Below the pieces are notes generated by a model. The model worked only from the letters and a program-made list of their open reading frames with translations. It searched no databases and was not told where the DNA came from. The position numbers and the translations under genes were made by a program. A stretch of DNA of 64,000 nucleotides from Alcanivorax sp. (GTDB taxonomy: Bacteria; Pseudomonadota; Gammaproteobacteria; Pseudomonadales; Alcanivoracaceae). Positions 8,240 to 17,400 of this stretch are shown here, one piece after another. The stretch is from contig JAIUME010000002.1 in assembly GCA_022565695.1 (NCBI GenBank), positions 1 to 64,000 on the forward strand. Reading direction: 5' to 3'. The number at the start of each line of letters is the position of its first letter. The first letter of the stretch is position 1.

Positions 8240-9115
8240 ATGAATGAAGTAGTCAGCGACCTGCTGGAAGTCATCCGGCTTGAACAGCTTGAGCAGAATC
8301 TGTTTCGTGGCCAGAGCCGCGATACCGGGCAGCGCAGCATCTTCGGCGGGCTGGTGGCCGGGCAGGCGCTGATGGCGGCGGCGCGCACCGTGCCGGAGGA
8401 CCGGCCGGTGCATTCCCTGCATTCCTATTTCCTGCGTCCGGGTGATTTCACCATCCCCATTATCTACGACGTGGACCGCATCCGGGATGGCAAGAGCTTT
8501 ACCACCCGGCGTGTCACCGCGATCCAGCACGGGCGGGCGATCTTCAGTCTTGAGGCATCGTTCCAGCTGCAGGAAGACGGCGTCGAACATCAGGCTGACA
8601 TGCCGGATGTACCGGCCCCGGAGACGCTGGAAACCGATCGTGTCTTGCGGGAGCGTTTCGCCCACCGCATTCCCGAGAACTTCCGCGAGGCGTTTCTGGC
8701 CGAGCGGCCGGTGGAGTTCCGCCCGGTAAAGCCGGCAAACTCCTTCGACGCCGAGCCCCAGGATCCGTCACGCATGGTCTGGTTCCGCATCGTGGATACG
8801 CTGGACGTGGATGTGGCCACGCACCGGGCACTGCTGGCGTTCTGCTCGGATTTCGGCCTGCTGGGCACCTCGATGCTGCCCCATGGCATGAATTTCTTTC
8901 AGCCCCATGTGCAGTCAGCCAGTATCGACCATGCGATGTGGTTTCATCGGCCGTTCCGGGTTGATGAATGGCTGCTCTACAGCACTTTCAGCCCCTCGGC
9001 GTCCGGGGCGCGCGGCATGAACCTCGGCTACATCTACCGTGCAGACGGCGTGCTGGCGGCAACGGTGGCACAGGAAGGCCTGATGCGCCTGCGACCCCAG
9101 GAGCCGCGCACCTGA
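8240..9115 (+). CDS. tesB: Acyl-CoA thioesterase II
   Basis: This 291-residue protein has the double hot-dog fold length and landmarks of TesB, which hydrolyses medium- and long-chain acyl-CoA to free fatty acid and CoA in the cytosol. Visible family features are FRGQSRDTGQRSIFGGLVAGQ near residue 25 (G-Q-F-G-G type), HSLHSYFLRPGD near 57-68, a C-terminal SIDHAMWFHRPFRVDEWLLY block holding the catalytic Asp, and AQEGLMRLR near the end with the catalytic Gln. A putative promoter lies just upstream. The following uracil-DNA-glycosylase-like gene starts 5 bp after the stop, so the two appear cotranscribed although functionally unrelated. Confidence 0.93.
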   Translation: MNEVVSDLLEVIRLEQLEQNLFRGQSRDTGQRSIFGGLVAGQALMAAARTVPEDRPVHSLHSYFLRPGDFTIPIIYDVDRIRDGKSFTTRRVTAIQHGRAIFSLEASFQLQEDGVEHQADMPDVPAPETLETDRVLRERFAHRIPENFREAFLAERPVEFRPVKPANSFDAEPQDPSRMVWFRIVDTLDVDVATHRALLAFCSDFGLLGTSMLPHGMNFFQPHVQSASIDHAMWFHRPFRVDEWLLYSTFSPSASGARGMNLGYIYRADGVLAATVAQEGLMRLRPQEPRT

Positions 9116-9120
9116 TTCCG

Positions 9121-9708
9121 GTGCTGGATACGCTGTTGCATGAGGCGCGCAGTTGCCGGGTGTGTGAGGCGGTGCTGCCGCTCGGGCCCAGACCGGTGGT
9201 CCGGGCCAGCGCCACGGCGCGCGTGCTGATCATCGGGCAGGCGCCCGGCACGCGGGTGCATGCCACAGGCATCCCCTGGAACGACCCGTCTGGTGAGCGG
9301 CTGCGTGATTGGCTGGCCGTCAGCCCGGATATCTTCTACGACGTTGGTCGTATCGCCATCATGCCCATGGGGTTCTGTTACCCGGGGCGTGGCCGGGGAG
9401 GGGATATGCCGCCACGGCCGGAGTGCGCGCCGCTGTGGCATCCGCCGTTGCTGGCCGCGATGCCGGCGGTGGAGCTGGTGCTATTGGTGGGGCAGTATGC
9501 CCAGAAGCGCTATTTGCAGGGTGGTCAGGCATCGCTGACCGAGAATGTCCGGCCCTTTCAGGACCCGGCAGTGGCCAGCGCGGCGCACTGGTTTCCACTG
9601 CCGCACCCCAGCCCCCGGAATACGCGCTGGCTGCAGCAACGCCCCTGGTTCGAGGCGCAGGTGGTGCCATTGTTGCGGCAGCGATTGCGGAGCGTGCTGG
9701 GGCAATAA
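9121..9708 (+). CDS. Uracil-DNA glycosylase superfamily protein
   Basis: With the GTG at 9121 the product is 195 residues; upstream sequence in this frame overlaps tesB and is rejected. Motif I reads GQAPGTRVHATGIPWNDPSG (residues 39-58) and motif II reads HPSPRNT, marking the uracil-DNA glycosylase fold. Four cysteines (12, 15, 86, 102) have the pattern of the [4Fe-4S] cluster of family-4/5 enzymes. The likely role is excision of uracil or another damaged base. Motif I lacks the Glu of typical family 4 (GEAPG), so substrate range could differ, or it may be one of the poorly studied UDG-like branches. The start is not certain: the ribosome-binding site would lie inside the tesB end. Confidence 0.8.
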   Translation: MLDTLLHEARSCRVCEAVLPLGPRPVVRASATARVLIIGQAPGTRVHATGIPWNDPSGERLRDWLAVSPDIFYDVGRIAIMPMGFCYPGRGRGGDMPPRPECAPLWHPPLLAAMPAVELVLLVGQYAQKRYLQGGQASLTENVRPFQDPAVASAAHWFPLPHPSPRNTRWLQQRPWFEAQVVPLLRQRLRSVLGQ

Positions 9709-9722
9709 CCCTCCTTTCCCGG

Positions 9723-9751
9723 TGGATAAGCGGGCGCCAAAGCGCTAGAAT
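9723..9751 (+). promoter_or_regulatory. Candidate sigma-70 promoter of gap
   Basis: TGGATA (9723-9728), 17-nt spacer, TAGAAT (9746-9751), 39 nt upstream of the GTG start. Four of six -35 bases and five of six -10 bases match consensus. Confidence 0.4.
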
Positions 9752-9790
9752 GCGCGCCCCGAAACACCTGTCACCAGAGGGCCAGATCTC

Positions 9791-11230
9791 GTGAATAAAC
9801 TGGAAGACCACTTCGGACGCTGGAAGAACCGGGAAGAAATTGCTGAAGCCATGATCCCGATGGTCGGCAAGCTGTATCGTGAACGCAATGTCACCACTAC
9901 AGTGTACAGCCGTTCACTCGTTAACCGCTCCGTCATTCAGATTCTCAAGGCCCATCGCTTCGTCAAGCAGATCGAAGACGCTGAGCTGTCTGTTGTGGAC
10001 ACTTTCCCGATCCTGCAGGAAGTGAACAAGCTGGATCTGGGCCCCTGCCGCATTGATGTGGGCAAGCTGGCCGTCAACTGGAAACAGGATAATCAGGGAC
10101 TGTCCATCGAGGAATACGTCCGCACCCAGTTGTCCGATGCCACGGAAAACAAGCTCGATCGTCCGGAACACAAGGATGTCGTGCTGTATGGCTTCGGTCG
10201 TATCGGCCGCATTCTGGCCCGCCTGCTGATCGAGAAGGTCGGCAGTGGCGATGGCCTGCGCCTGAAAGCGATTGTGGTGCGTGAATCCGGCAAGGGTGAC
10301 CTGCAGAAACGTGCCAGCCTGCTGCGCCGCGATTCGGTGCACGGGCCTTTCTCCGGCACCATCGCCGTGGATGAGGAAGAGAATGCCATTATCGCCAATG
10401 GCAATTTCATCAAGATCATCTATGCCAATGACCCCAAGACCATTGATTATTCGGCCTACGGGATCCGCAATGCGGTGTTGATCGACAACACTGGCATGTG
10501 GCGTGATCGCGAGGGTCTGAGCCAGCACCTGGGCTGCAAGGGCATCAGCCGTGTGATCCTGACGGCGCCGGGCAAGGGCGACCTCAAGAATATCGTGCAT
10601 GGCGTCAACAACGCCCTGATCGACGATAGCGACAGCATCATTTCGGCGGCCAGCTGCACCACCAACGCCATTGTGCCGCCGCTGAAGGCGCTCAACGACA
10701 AGTTCGGTATTGTCGTCGGTCACGTGGAAACCGTGCACTCCTACACCAATGACCAGAACTTGCTGGATAACTTCCACAAGGGGCCGCGCCGTGGCCGCGC
10801 CGCGCCGCTGAACATGGTCATTACCGAAACCGGTGCTGCCACCGCGGCAGCCAAGGCGCTGCCGGAGCTGGCAGGCAAGCTCTCCGGTAATTCCATCCGG
10901 GTGCCGACGCCGAACGTATCGCTGGCGATTCTCAATCTCACCCTTGAGAAAGAGACCAATCTGGAAGAGCTGAACGAGTATCTGCGCTGGGTATCGCTGC
11001 ATTCACCGCTGCAGCGCCAGATCGATTTCATCAGTTCCCCGGATGCGGTATCCACCGACTTCGTGGGCGCCCGGCACGCGTCGGTGATCGACGCCGAAGC
11101 GACCATCGTGAACGGCAAGCATTGCGTCCTGTATGTCTGGTATGACAACGAATTCGGTTACAGCTGCCAGGTGGTACGTATCCTGCAGCAGATTTCGGGT
11201 GTCGAGTATCCGGCGTACCCGAAGGACTGA
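9791..11230 (+). CDS. gap: Glyceraldehyde-3-phosphate dehydrogenase, N-terminally extended
   Basis: At 479 residues this is about 130 longer than ordinary GAPDH. The extra N-terminal part (to about residue 125) precedes a standard NAD(P)-binding fold (YGFGRIGRI) and the catalytic motif SCTTN with Cys 289. Similar long forms are known in Pseudomonas, where the gene lies between mfd and nqrA as it nearly does here. It interconverts glyceraldehyde 3-phosphate and 1,3-bisphosphoglycerate; with no other glycolytic gene nearby, a gluconeogenic role is possible but inferred. Translation starts at GTG 9791, with GAGGG about 9 nt upstream. A strong terminator follows at 11239-11265. Confidence 0.95.
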   Translation: MNKLEDHFGRWKNREEIAEAMIPMVGKLYRERNVTTTVYSRSLVNRSVIQILKAHRFVKQIEDAELSVVDTFPILQEVNKLDLGPCRIDVGKLAVNWKQDNQGLSIEEYVRTQLSDATENKLDRPEHKDVVLYGFGRIGRILARLLIEKVGSGDGLRLKAIVVRESGKGDLQKRASLLRRDSVHGPFSGTIAVDEEENAIIANGNFIKIIYANDPKTIDYSAYGIRNAVLIDNTGMWRDREGLSQHLGCKGISRVILTAPGKGDLKNIVHGVNNALIDDSDSIISAASCTTNAIVPPLKALNDKFGIVVGHVETVHSYTNDQNLLDNFHKGPRRGRAAPLNMVITETGAATAAAKALPELAGKLSGNSIRVPTPNVSLAILNLTLEKETNLEELNEYLRWVSLHSPLQRQIDFISSPDAVSTDFVGARHASVIDAEATIVNGKHCVLYVWYDNEFGYSCQVVRILQQISGVEYPAYPKD

Positions 11231-11238
11231 TCGACTGC

Positions 11239-11265
11239 AAAAGGCCTGCTTGACGCGGGCCTTTT
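11239..11265 (+). terminator. Rho-independent terminator of gap
   Basis: Stem AAAAGGCC / GGCCTTTT with an 11-nt loop, followed by further T-rich sequence, 9 nt after the gap stop codon. Confidence 0.85.
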
Positions 11266-11329
11266 GTTGTCGAGTGTTGAGGTTGAGGCCGAGTGTTGAG
11301 GCCGACTGGCGCTGACGGCGCGCTGTCCC

Positions 11330-11335
11330 TATAAT
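11330..11335 (+). promoter_or_regulatory. Candidate -10 box of the nqr operon
   Basis: A perfect TATAAT lies 117 nt before nqrA, in the only gap ahead of the operon. The -35 at 17-nt spacing (TGGCGC, 11307-11312) is poor, so an activator or another sigma factor may be needed. Confidence 0.4.
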
Positions 11336-11451
11336 GGCGCGCGCCGGCGTTCTGCCGGACCAGCACGATGCAAGTATCGGTTTTCAAAGGTGTTTGCAGG
11401 GCCCTACCCGGGCAATACCTATCTCCAGTGTCAGAACGTGGGCGAGAGGCT

Positions 11452-12798
11452 ATGATCAAAATCAAACGGGGGCTTGACCTGCCAATCACGGGCGCACCGC
11501 GCCAGGTGATCGAGGACGGGCCGCGCGTACGCACCGTGGCCGTGCTTGGCGGCGACTACATGGGTATGAAACCCACCATGGAAGTGCGTGAAGGGGATCG
11601 GGTTCGACAGGGCCAGGTCATCTTCACCGACAAAAAGACCGAGGGCGTGAAATACACCGCTCCGGCATCCGGCACCATCCTGGCTGTCAATCGCGGCCAG
11701 AAGCGCGTGCTGCAATCCGTGGTCATCGAGCTGGAAGGGGATGACGACGCTGTCACCTTCGCTGCCCATAATGAGGGCGCGCTGGCCAGCCTGGGCCGCG
11801 ATGCGGTGCAGGAACAGCTGATCGAATCCGGGCAATGGACGGCGCTGCGTACACGCCCGTTCGGCAAGGTCCCGGCCCCCGGTACGGTGCCCAATTCGAT
11901 TTTCGTGTCAGTGATGGACACCAACCCGCTGGCGACCAACCCGGATCTGGTGATCACCGAGCAGCTGCAGGCCTTCCGCAATGGCCTGACCGTGTTGTCT
12001 CGCCTGACCGATGGCCCCGTCTGGGTCTGCCGCGCACCGTCCTCCGAGTTGCCGTCTTTCGCCGGTGGCCAGGTGCGTGAAGAAACCTTCGCGGGTCCGC
12101 ATCCGGCGGGCAATACCGGCACGCATATTCACTTCCTTGATCCGGTCGGCATGAAGAAGACCGTATGGTCCGTGGGCTACCAGGACGTGATTGCCATCGG
12201 CAAACTGTTCACCACCGGCCGCCTGTACATGGATCGGGTTGTGGCGTTGGCAGGCCCCCAGGTACAGAATCCGCGCCTGCTGCGTACCCGTGTGGGTGCG
12301 AGCCTGGAAGATCTGACCGAAGGGCAGTTGAAAAGCGGTGAAAACCGTATCGTGTCAGGCTCTCTGTTCAACGGCCATAATGCCCGTGGTCCGCTGGCCT
12401 TCCTCGGGCGCCTGGCCAATCAGGTGACCGTGTTGCTGGAAGGGCGTGAGCGCGAGCTGTTCGGTTACATTTCACCGGGCTTTAACCGCCATTCTGTTAT
12501 GAACATTTACTTGTCCAAGCTGATGCGGGGCAAGTTGTTCAATTTCACTACGACGACCAACGGCAGTGAGCGTGCGATGGTGCCAATCGGCAACTATGAG
12601 CAGGTCATGCCGCTGGACGTGCTCCCCACTCAGCTTTTGCGTTCCCTGATCGTCAGCGATACGGATACCGCTCAGGCGTTGGGTGCGCTGGAACTGGTGG
12701 AAGAAGACCTGGCCCTGTGCACCTACGTTTGCGTAGGCAAGTACGAGTACGGTCCGATTCTTCGTGACAACCTCACTCGCATTGAGCTGGAGGGCTGA
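11452..12798 (+). CDS. nqrA: Na+-translocating NADH:quinone reductase subunit A
   Basis: NqrA is the cytoplasmic-side, membrane-associated subunit of the sodium-pumping respiratory complex that oxidises NADH, reduces ubiquinone and exports Na+. The 448-residue product begins with the family hallmark [16 protein letters not shown] and continues through a biotin-lipoyl-like barrel ([18 protein letters not shown] near residues 43-60) to the RnfC-like body. An open frame extends 84 nt further upstream, but the ATG at 11452 matches the family N terminus and has GAGAGG just before it. It is the first gene of an eight-gene operon. Confidence 0.97.
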   Translation: MIKIKRGLDLPITGAPRQVIEDGPRVRTVAVLGGDYMGMKPTMEVREGDRVRQGQVIFTDKKTEGVKYTAPASGTILAVNRGQKRVLQSVVIELEGDDDAVTFAAHNEGALASLGRDAVQEQLIESGQWTALRTRPFGKVPAPGTVPNSIFVSVMDTNPLATNPDLVITEQLQAFRNGLTVLSRLTDGPVWVCRAPSSELPSFAGGQVREETFAGPHPAGNTGTHIHFLDPVGMKKTVWSVGYQDVIAIGKLFTTGRLYMDRVVALAGPQVQNPRLLRTRVGASLEDLTEGQLKSGENRIVSGSLFNGHNARGPLAFLGRLANQVTVLLEGRERELFGYISPGFNRHSVMNIYLSKLMRGKLFNFTTTTNGSERAMVPIGNYEQVMPLDVLPTQLLRSLIVSDTDTAQALGALELVEEDLALCTYVCVGKYEYGPILRDNLTRIELEG

Positions 12799-12800
12799 CC

Positions 12801-14051
12801 ATGGGCTTACGCGCAACGATCGACAAGAATATAGCACCGCATTTCCACGAGGGCGGCAAGCTGCAGAAGTATTACGTCTTTTACGAGATGTTCGATACCA
12901 TGCTGTACAGCCCCTCCGATACCACGCGCTCCACCTCCCATGTGCGGGACGGTATCGACCTCAAGCGTGTGATGATGACCGTCTTTTTCGCCACATTTCC
13001 GGCGATTCTGTTCGGCATCTACAACACCGGTTATCAGGCCAACCTGCAAATCACCGAGTTCGGTTTCAGTGCTATTGAAGGCTGGCGTACCGCATTGGTT
13101 GGCGGGCTCACCGGCTTTGACCACACCAGTTTCTTCGCTAACTTCCTGCACGGCCTGGTGTACTACGTACCCATCGTGATTGTGGTGTATGGCACAGGCT
13201 TCCTCTGGGAAGGTCTGTTCGCGTGGAAGCGCGGCCACGAGGTGAACGAAGGTTTCTTCGTCACGGGTATCCTGTTCACCCTGATTCTGCCGCCGGCGAT
13301 TCCGCTGTGGCAGGTGTTCCTCGGGGTGTCGTTCGGTATCGTGATCGGCAAGGAAGTGTTTGGCGGCACCGGCAAGAACTTCCTCAACCCGGCGCTGGTC
13401 GGCCGGGCATTCCTGTTCTTCGCTTACCCGGCACAGATGTCCGGTGACGCCGTCTGGACTGCGGTCGACAACTTCAGCGGCGCGACGCCACTGTCGCTGG
13501 CTGCCAGCGGTGACCTGAACTTCGCCGCCGGCCTGACCGAGAACGCGGTGGCGGCAGGTCAGTCAGTGGACATCACCTGGATGCACACCTTCCTTGGCGG
13601 CATTCAGGGCTCGATCGGTGAGACATCGACCCTGGCGATCATGCTCGGCGCGGCATTGTTGCTGTTCACCAAGATTGCCTCCTGGCGGATCATGGCCGGT
13701 GTTCTGGTCGGCATGGTGGCCCTGGCCTCCCTGCTTAATGCGGTGGGCAGCGATACCAACGCCATGTTTGCCATGCCCTGGTACTGGCATCTGACGGTGG
13801 GTTCTGCGGCATTCGGTCTGGTGTTCATGGCGACCGACCCGGTATCTGCGGCAATGACCAATACCGGCAAGTGGGTCTTCGGCATATTGATCGGGTTGAT
13901 GATCATCATGATCCGGGTCATCAATCCGGCCTTCCCTGAAGGTGTGATGCTGGCAATCCTGTTCGGTAATCTGTGCGCTCCGCTGATCGATTACTTTGTG
14001 GTGCAGTCGAATATCAAGCGTCGCCAGCGGCGTACGGCAGAGGTGGTGTAA
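12801..14051 (+). CDS. nqrB: Na+-translocating NADH:quinone reductase subunit B
   Basis: This 416-residue polytopic membrane subunit carries a covalent FMN and riboflavin and contributes to the sodium path. The flavinylation motif SGATPL is intact, with Thr 229 as the FMN attachment residue. About ten hydrophobic segments are visible from residue 50 on. The ATG is 2 nt after the nqrA stop, and the stop codon overlaps the nqrC start by one base (TAATG), which supports translational coupling. Confidence 0.97.
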   Translation: MGLRATIDKNIAPHFHEGGKLQKYYVFYEMFDTMLYSPSDTTRSTSHVRDGIDLKRVMMTVFFATFPAILFGIYNTGYQANLQITEFGFSAIEGWRTALVGGLTGFDHTSFFANFLHGLVYYVPIVIVVYGTGFLWEGLFAWKRGHEVNEGFFVTGILFTLILPPAIPLWQVFLGVSFGIVIGKEVFGGTGKNFLNPALVGRAFLFFAYPAQMSGDAVWTAVDNFSGATPLSLAASGDLNFAAGLTENAVAAGQSVDITWMHTFLGGIQGSIGETSTLAIMLGAALLLFTKIASWRIMAGVLVGMVALASLLNAVGSDTNAMFAMPWYWHLTVGSAAFGLVFMATDPVSAAMTNTGKWVFGILIGLMIIMIRVINPAFPEGVMLAILFGNLCAPLIDYFVVQSNIKRRQRRTAEVV

Positions 14052-14833
14052 TGGCAGCGAACAAAGAGAGTGTAGGCAGAACCCTGCTGGTTGCCTTTCT
14101 GGTGTGTCTGGTGTGTGCGGTTGTGGTTTCCACTGCTGCAGTGACCCTGCGGCCCACCCAGGAAGCAAACCGGGTGCTGGATCGCCAGATCAATATTCTG
14201 CGGGCTGCGGACCGTTACGAGCGCGGCATCAATGTGCAGGAAGAGTTCGACAAGATCGAGCGTCGCTTTGTTGATATCGAAACCGGTGAGTATGTGGACA
14301 TGCCGGAAGACTACGATCAGCGCCGCGCTTCCCGCGATGATGACATGAGCCGCCGTCTTCGGGGCGATCAGGATATTGCATCCATTCGCCGCCAGGCCAA
14401 AGTGGCCGAGGTTTATCTGGTGCTGGACGATGAAGGGGAGGTGACTCGCCTGATTCTGCCCATGCACGGTTACGGCCTCTGGTCCACCATGTATGGCTTC
14501 CTGTCCCTTGAGATGGACATCAACACCATTGCGGGTGTGGTGTTCTACGAGCACGGTGAAACACCTGGCCTCGGCGGTGAAATCGATAATCCCCGCTGGC
14601 GCGCCAACTGGGAAGGCAAGCAGCTTTTTGATGACGAAGGCCGTGTGGCGTTCGAGATCATCAAGGGCAGCGTGGACAGCGGTGCCCAGGGTGCCGAGTA
14701 CAAGGTCGACGGCCTCTCCGGTGCAACACTGACCGCAAATGGCGTGACCAACGCGGTGCGCTTCTGGATGGGGGACAATGGCTTCGGCCCGTACCTCGAC
14801 CGTCTCAGATCTGACAGCGCACAGCTGAATTAA
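14051..14833 (+). CDS. nqrC: Na+-translocating NADH:quinone reductase subunit C
   Basis: NqrC is a 260-residue subunit with one N-terminal membrane helix (residues 12-33) and a periplasmic FMN-binding domain. The covalent attachment motif [12 protein letters not shown] is present with Thr 226 as the modified residue, the target of the ApbE transferase encoded downstream. The start was chosen at the ATG overlapping the nqrB stop by one base, which gives the usual N terminus; the open frame extends further back inside nqrB. It passes electrons between the NqrD/E iron site and the NqrB flavin. Confidence 0.96.
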   Translation: MAANKESVGRTLLVAFLVCLVCAVVVSTAAVTLRPTQEANRVLDRQINILRAADRYERGINVQEEFDKIERRFVDIETGEYVDMPEDYDQRRASRDDDMSRRLRGDQDIASIRRQAKVAEVYLVLDDEGEVTRLILPMHGYGLWSTMYGFLSLEMDINTIAGVVFYEHGETPGLGGEIDNPRWRANWEGKQLFDDEGRVAFEIIKGSVDSGAQGAEYKVDGLSGATLTANGVTNAVRFWMGDNGFGPYLDRLRSDSAQLN

Positions 14834-14843
14834 GGAGACAGAC

Positions 14844-15512
14844 ATGGCCGAAGCAAAGAAAAAGGACATCCTGTTCCAGCCGATTTTCGATAATAACCCT
14901 ATCGCATTGCAGATTCTGGGTATCTGTTCTGCGCTGGCGGTTACCACGCAGATGACGACGACGCTGACAATGTGTGTCGCGTTGACCGTCGTACTGGTGT
15001 TTTCGAACTTCTTCGTGAGTGTTATTCGTAGTCAGATCCCGTCCAGCATCCGCATCATCGTGCAGATGACCATCATTGCCTCGCTGGTAATTGTGGTGGA
15101 TCAGTTCCTGCGTGCTTACGCCTACGACATCAGCCGGCAGCTGTCGGTGTTTGTCGGTCTGATCATCACCAACTGTATCGTCATGGGGCGTGCTGAAGCA
15201 TTCGCCATGAAGAACCCGCCAGGGGTGTCCTTCATTGATGGCCTGGGTAACGCGCTGGGCTACAGTGTCGTACTGCTGGCGGTGGGCTTCGCTCGCGAAC
15301 TGCTGGGTTCAGGCTCGCTGTTCGGTATCGAGATCATGCCGCTGATCACAGAAGGTGGCTGGTACTACAGCAATGGCCTGATGTTGTTGCCGCCGAGTGC
15401 CTTCTTCCTGATTGGCCTGTTCATCTGGGCGCTGCGCGCCTGGAAGCCCGAGCAGGTGGAAGAAGAGCAGTTCAAGATGGCGCCAAACTCACGCACCAGC
15501 GACGTATTCTGA
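14844..15512 (+). CDS. nqrD: Na+-translocating NADH:quinone reductase subunit D
   Basis: A 222-residue integral membrane subunit with six hydrophobic helices. Together with NqrE it forms the inverted-repeat pair that holds the intramembrane iron-sulfur centre. The family signature [17 protein letters not shown] (around residues 111-127) contains the conserved cysteine. AAGGAG precedes the ATG. It lies 10 bp after nqrC and 11 bp before nqrE. Confidence 0.96.
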   Translation: MAEAKKKDILFQPIFDNNPIALQILGICSALAVTTQMTTTLTMCVALTVVLVFSNFFVSVIRSQIPSSIRIIVQMTIIASLVIVVDQFLRAYAYDISRQLSVFVGLIITNCIVMGRAEAFAMKNPPGVSFIDGLGNALGYSVVLLAVGFARELLGSGSLFGIEIMPLITEGGWYYSNGLMLLPPSAFFLIGLFIWALRAWKPEQVEEEQFKMAPNSRTSDVF

Positions 15513-15523
15513 GGGGATGAGAC

Positions 15524-16144
15524 GTGTTTGAACATTATCTGAGTCTGTTTGTCCGCGCCATCTTCGTCGAGAACATGGCACTGGCCTTCTTCCTGGGCAT
15601 GTGTACTTTCCTGGCGGTGTCCAAGAAAGTGCAGACTGCAATTGGTCTGGGTATCGCGGTAATTGTGGTGCTGGCCATCACGGTGCCGGTCAACAATCTC
15701 ATCCTCAGTCACCTGCTCTCCGAGAATGCGCTGGAGTGGACGGGTATCGAGGCGCTGAGCACGCTGGATCTGCGGTTCCTGGGTCTGCTGAGCTATATTG
15801 GTGTGATTGCGGCACTGGTGCAGATTCTCGAGATGACTCTCGATAAGTATGTGCCATCGCTGTACAACGCGCTGGGCATCTTTCTCCCTCTGATCACAGT
15901 GAACTGTGCGATCCTTGGCGCCAGTCTGTTCATGGTCGAGCGCGACTATACTTTCAACGAGAGTGTCGTTTTCGGTCTCGGGGCGGGTGTCGGCTGGGCG
16001 CTCGCGATCGCGTTGCTGGCGGCCATTCGCGAAAAGCTGAAATACAGTGACGTGCCCGATGGTCTCAAGGGTCTGGGCATTACATTCATTGTAGTGGGCC
16101 TGATGTCACTGGGCTTCATGTCATTCTCCGGCGTACAGCTGTAA
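15524..16144 (+). CDS. nqrE: Na+-translocating NADH:quinone reductase subunit E
   Basis: A 206-residue, six-helix membrane subunit paralogous to NqrD. The N terminus [20 protein letters not shown] is the NqrE hallmark, and [10 protein letters not shown] carries the conserved cysteine of the intramembrane Fe-S site. Translation begins at GTG 15524 behind GAGGGGATGAGAC. The length matches the family (about 198-206). Confidence 0.96.
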   Translation: MFEHYLSLFVRAIFVENMALAFFLGMCTFLAVSKKVQTAIGLGIAVIVVLAITVPVNNLILSHLLSENALEWTGIEALSTLDLRFLGLLSYIGVIAALVQILEMTLDKYVPSLYNALGIFLPLITVNCAILGASLFMVERDYTFNESVVFGLGAGVGWALAIALLAAIREKLKYSDVPDGLKGLGITFIVVGLMSLGFMSFSGVQL

Positions 16145-16164
16145 TCGCGGAGTAGAGGAGAGCG

Positions 16165-17397
16165 ATGATGAATATCGAGATTATATTCGGGGTGGTGATG
16201 TTCACCACCATCGTGTTGCTACTTGTTGCGGTGATTCTGGCTGCGCGTACGAAGCTGGTAAGCAGCGGTAACGTGCACATCAATATCAATGAGGACGAGT
16301 CTGTCAGCATTGATGCGCCGGCCGGCGGCAAGCTGCTGAACACCCTGGCGGATCAGGGCATTTTCCTGTCATCTGCCTGCGGCGGTGGCGGCACCTGCGC
16401 CCAGTGCAAATGCAAGGTGGTTGATGGCGGCGGCGATATCCTGCCGACAGAAGAGGGCTACTTCACCAAGGCACAGATTCGTGAAGGCTATCGTCTGTCC
16501 TGCCAGGTGACCGTCAAGCAGGATATGAAGATTGAAGTGCCGGAAGAGTTTTTCGGCGTCAAGAAGTGGGAATGTGAAGTCATTTCCAATGACAACGTGG
16601 CAACCTTCATCAAGGAACTGGTGCTGAAGCTGCCGGAAGGCGAAGAGGTGGATTTCCGCGCTGGTGGCTACGTACAGCTGGAATGCCCGCCTTACGATAT
16701 CAAGTTCTCTGAATTCGATATCGGTGAGGAATATCGTGGTGACTGGGAGCGCTTCAAGTTCTTTGACCTGCGTGCCGTGAACAAGGAAGACGTGATTCGC
16801 GCTTACTCCATGGCGAACTATCCCGACGAGCGTGGTCTGCTGAAGTTCAACATCCGTATTGCCACACCACCTCCGGGCGCCAAGGATATTCCGCCGGGCA
16901 TCATGTCCAGCTACGTCTTCAACCTGAAGCCGGGCGACAAGCTGACTGTATTCGGGCCCTTCGGTGAGTTCTTCGCCAAGGATACGGACGCAGAAATGAT
17001 CTTCGTCGGCGGTGGTGCGGGTATGGCGCCGATGCGCTCGCACATCTTCGACCAGCTCAAGCGCCTCAACTCCAAGCGCAAGATCAGCTTCTGGTATGGC
17101 GCGCGTTCCATGCGCGAGGCGTTTTACGTCGAGGAATACGACAAGCTGGCCGAGGAGAACGAGAACTTCGAGTGGCACCTGGCCCTGTCGGACCCGCAAC
17201 CGGAAGACAACTGGACCGGTCTTACCGGTTTCATCCATCTGGTGTTGTTCGAAGAATATCTCAAGAACCATCCGGCGCCGGAGGACTGCGAGTTCTACAT
17301 GTGCGGTCCGCCGATGATGAACGCGGCGGTGATCAAGCTGCTGGAAGATCTGGGTGTTGAGAAAGAAAACATCCTGCTTGATGACTTTGGTGGTTGA
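16165..17397 (+). CDS. nqrF: Na+-translocating NADH:quinone reductase subunit F
   Basis: This 410-residue subunit is the NADH entry point of the pump. It has an N-terminal membrane helix (residues 5-27), a plant-type [2Fe-2S] domain with the cysteine cluster [12 protein letters not shown] near residues 72-83 plus a distal Cys, and a ferredoxin-NADP reductase-like module that binds FAD (RAYSMANYP) and NADH ([11 protein letters not shown]). The start is ATG 16165; another ATG follows immediately. Electrons flow from NADH to FAD, to the [2Fe-2S] cluster, and on to NqrD/E. Confidence 0.97.
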   Translation: MMNIEIIFGVVMFTTIVLLLVAVILAARTKLVSSGNVHININEDESVSIDAPAGGKLLNTLADQGIFLSSACGGGGTCAQCKCKVVDGGGDILPTEEGYFTKAQIREGYRLSCQVTVKQDMKIEVPEEFFGVKKWECEVISNDNVATFIKELVLKLPEGEEVDFRAGGYVQLECPPYDIKFSEFDIGEEYRGDWERFKFFDLRAVNKEDVIRAYSMANYPDERGLLKFNIRIATPPPGAKDIPPGIMSSYVFNLKPGDKLTVFGPFGEFFAKDTDAEMIFVGGGAGMAPMRSHIFDQLKRLNSKRKISFWYGARSMREAFYVEEYDKLAEENENFEWHLALSDPQPEDNWTGLTGFIHLVLFEEYLKNHPAPEDCEFYMCGPPMMNAAVIKLLEDLGVEKENILLDDFGG

Positions 17398-17400
17398 TGA

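Noticed and set aside
11368-11451. N-terminal extension of nqrA by 28 codons
   Set aside because: The ATG at 11452 gives the invariant NqrA start [11 protein letters not shown] and has a ribosome-binding site; the extension overlaps the leader.
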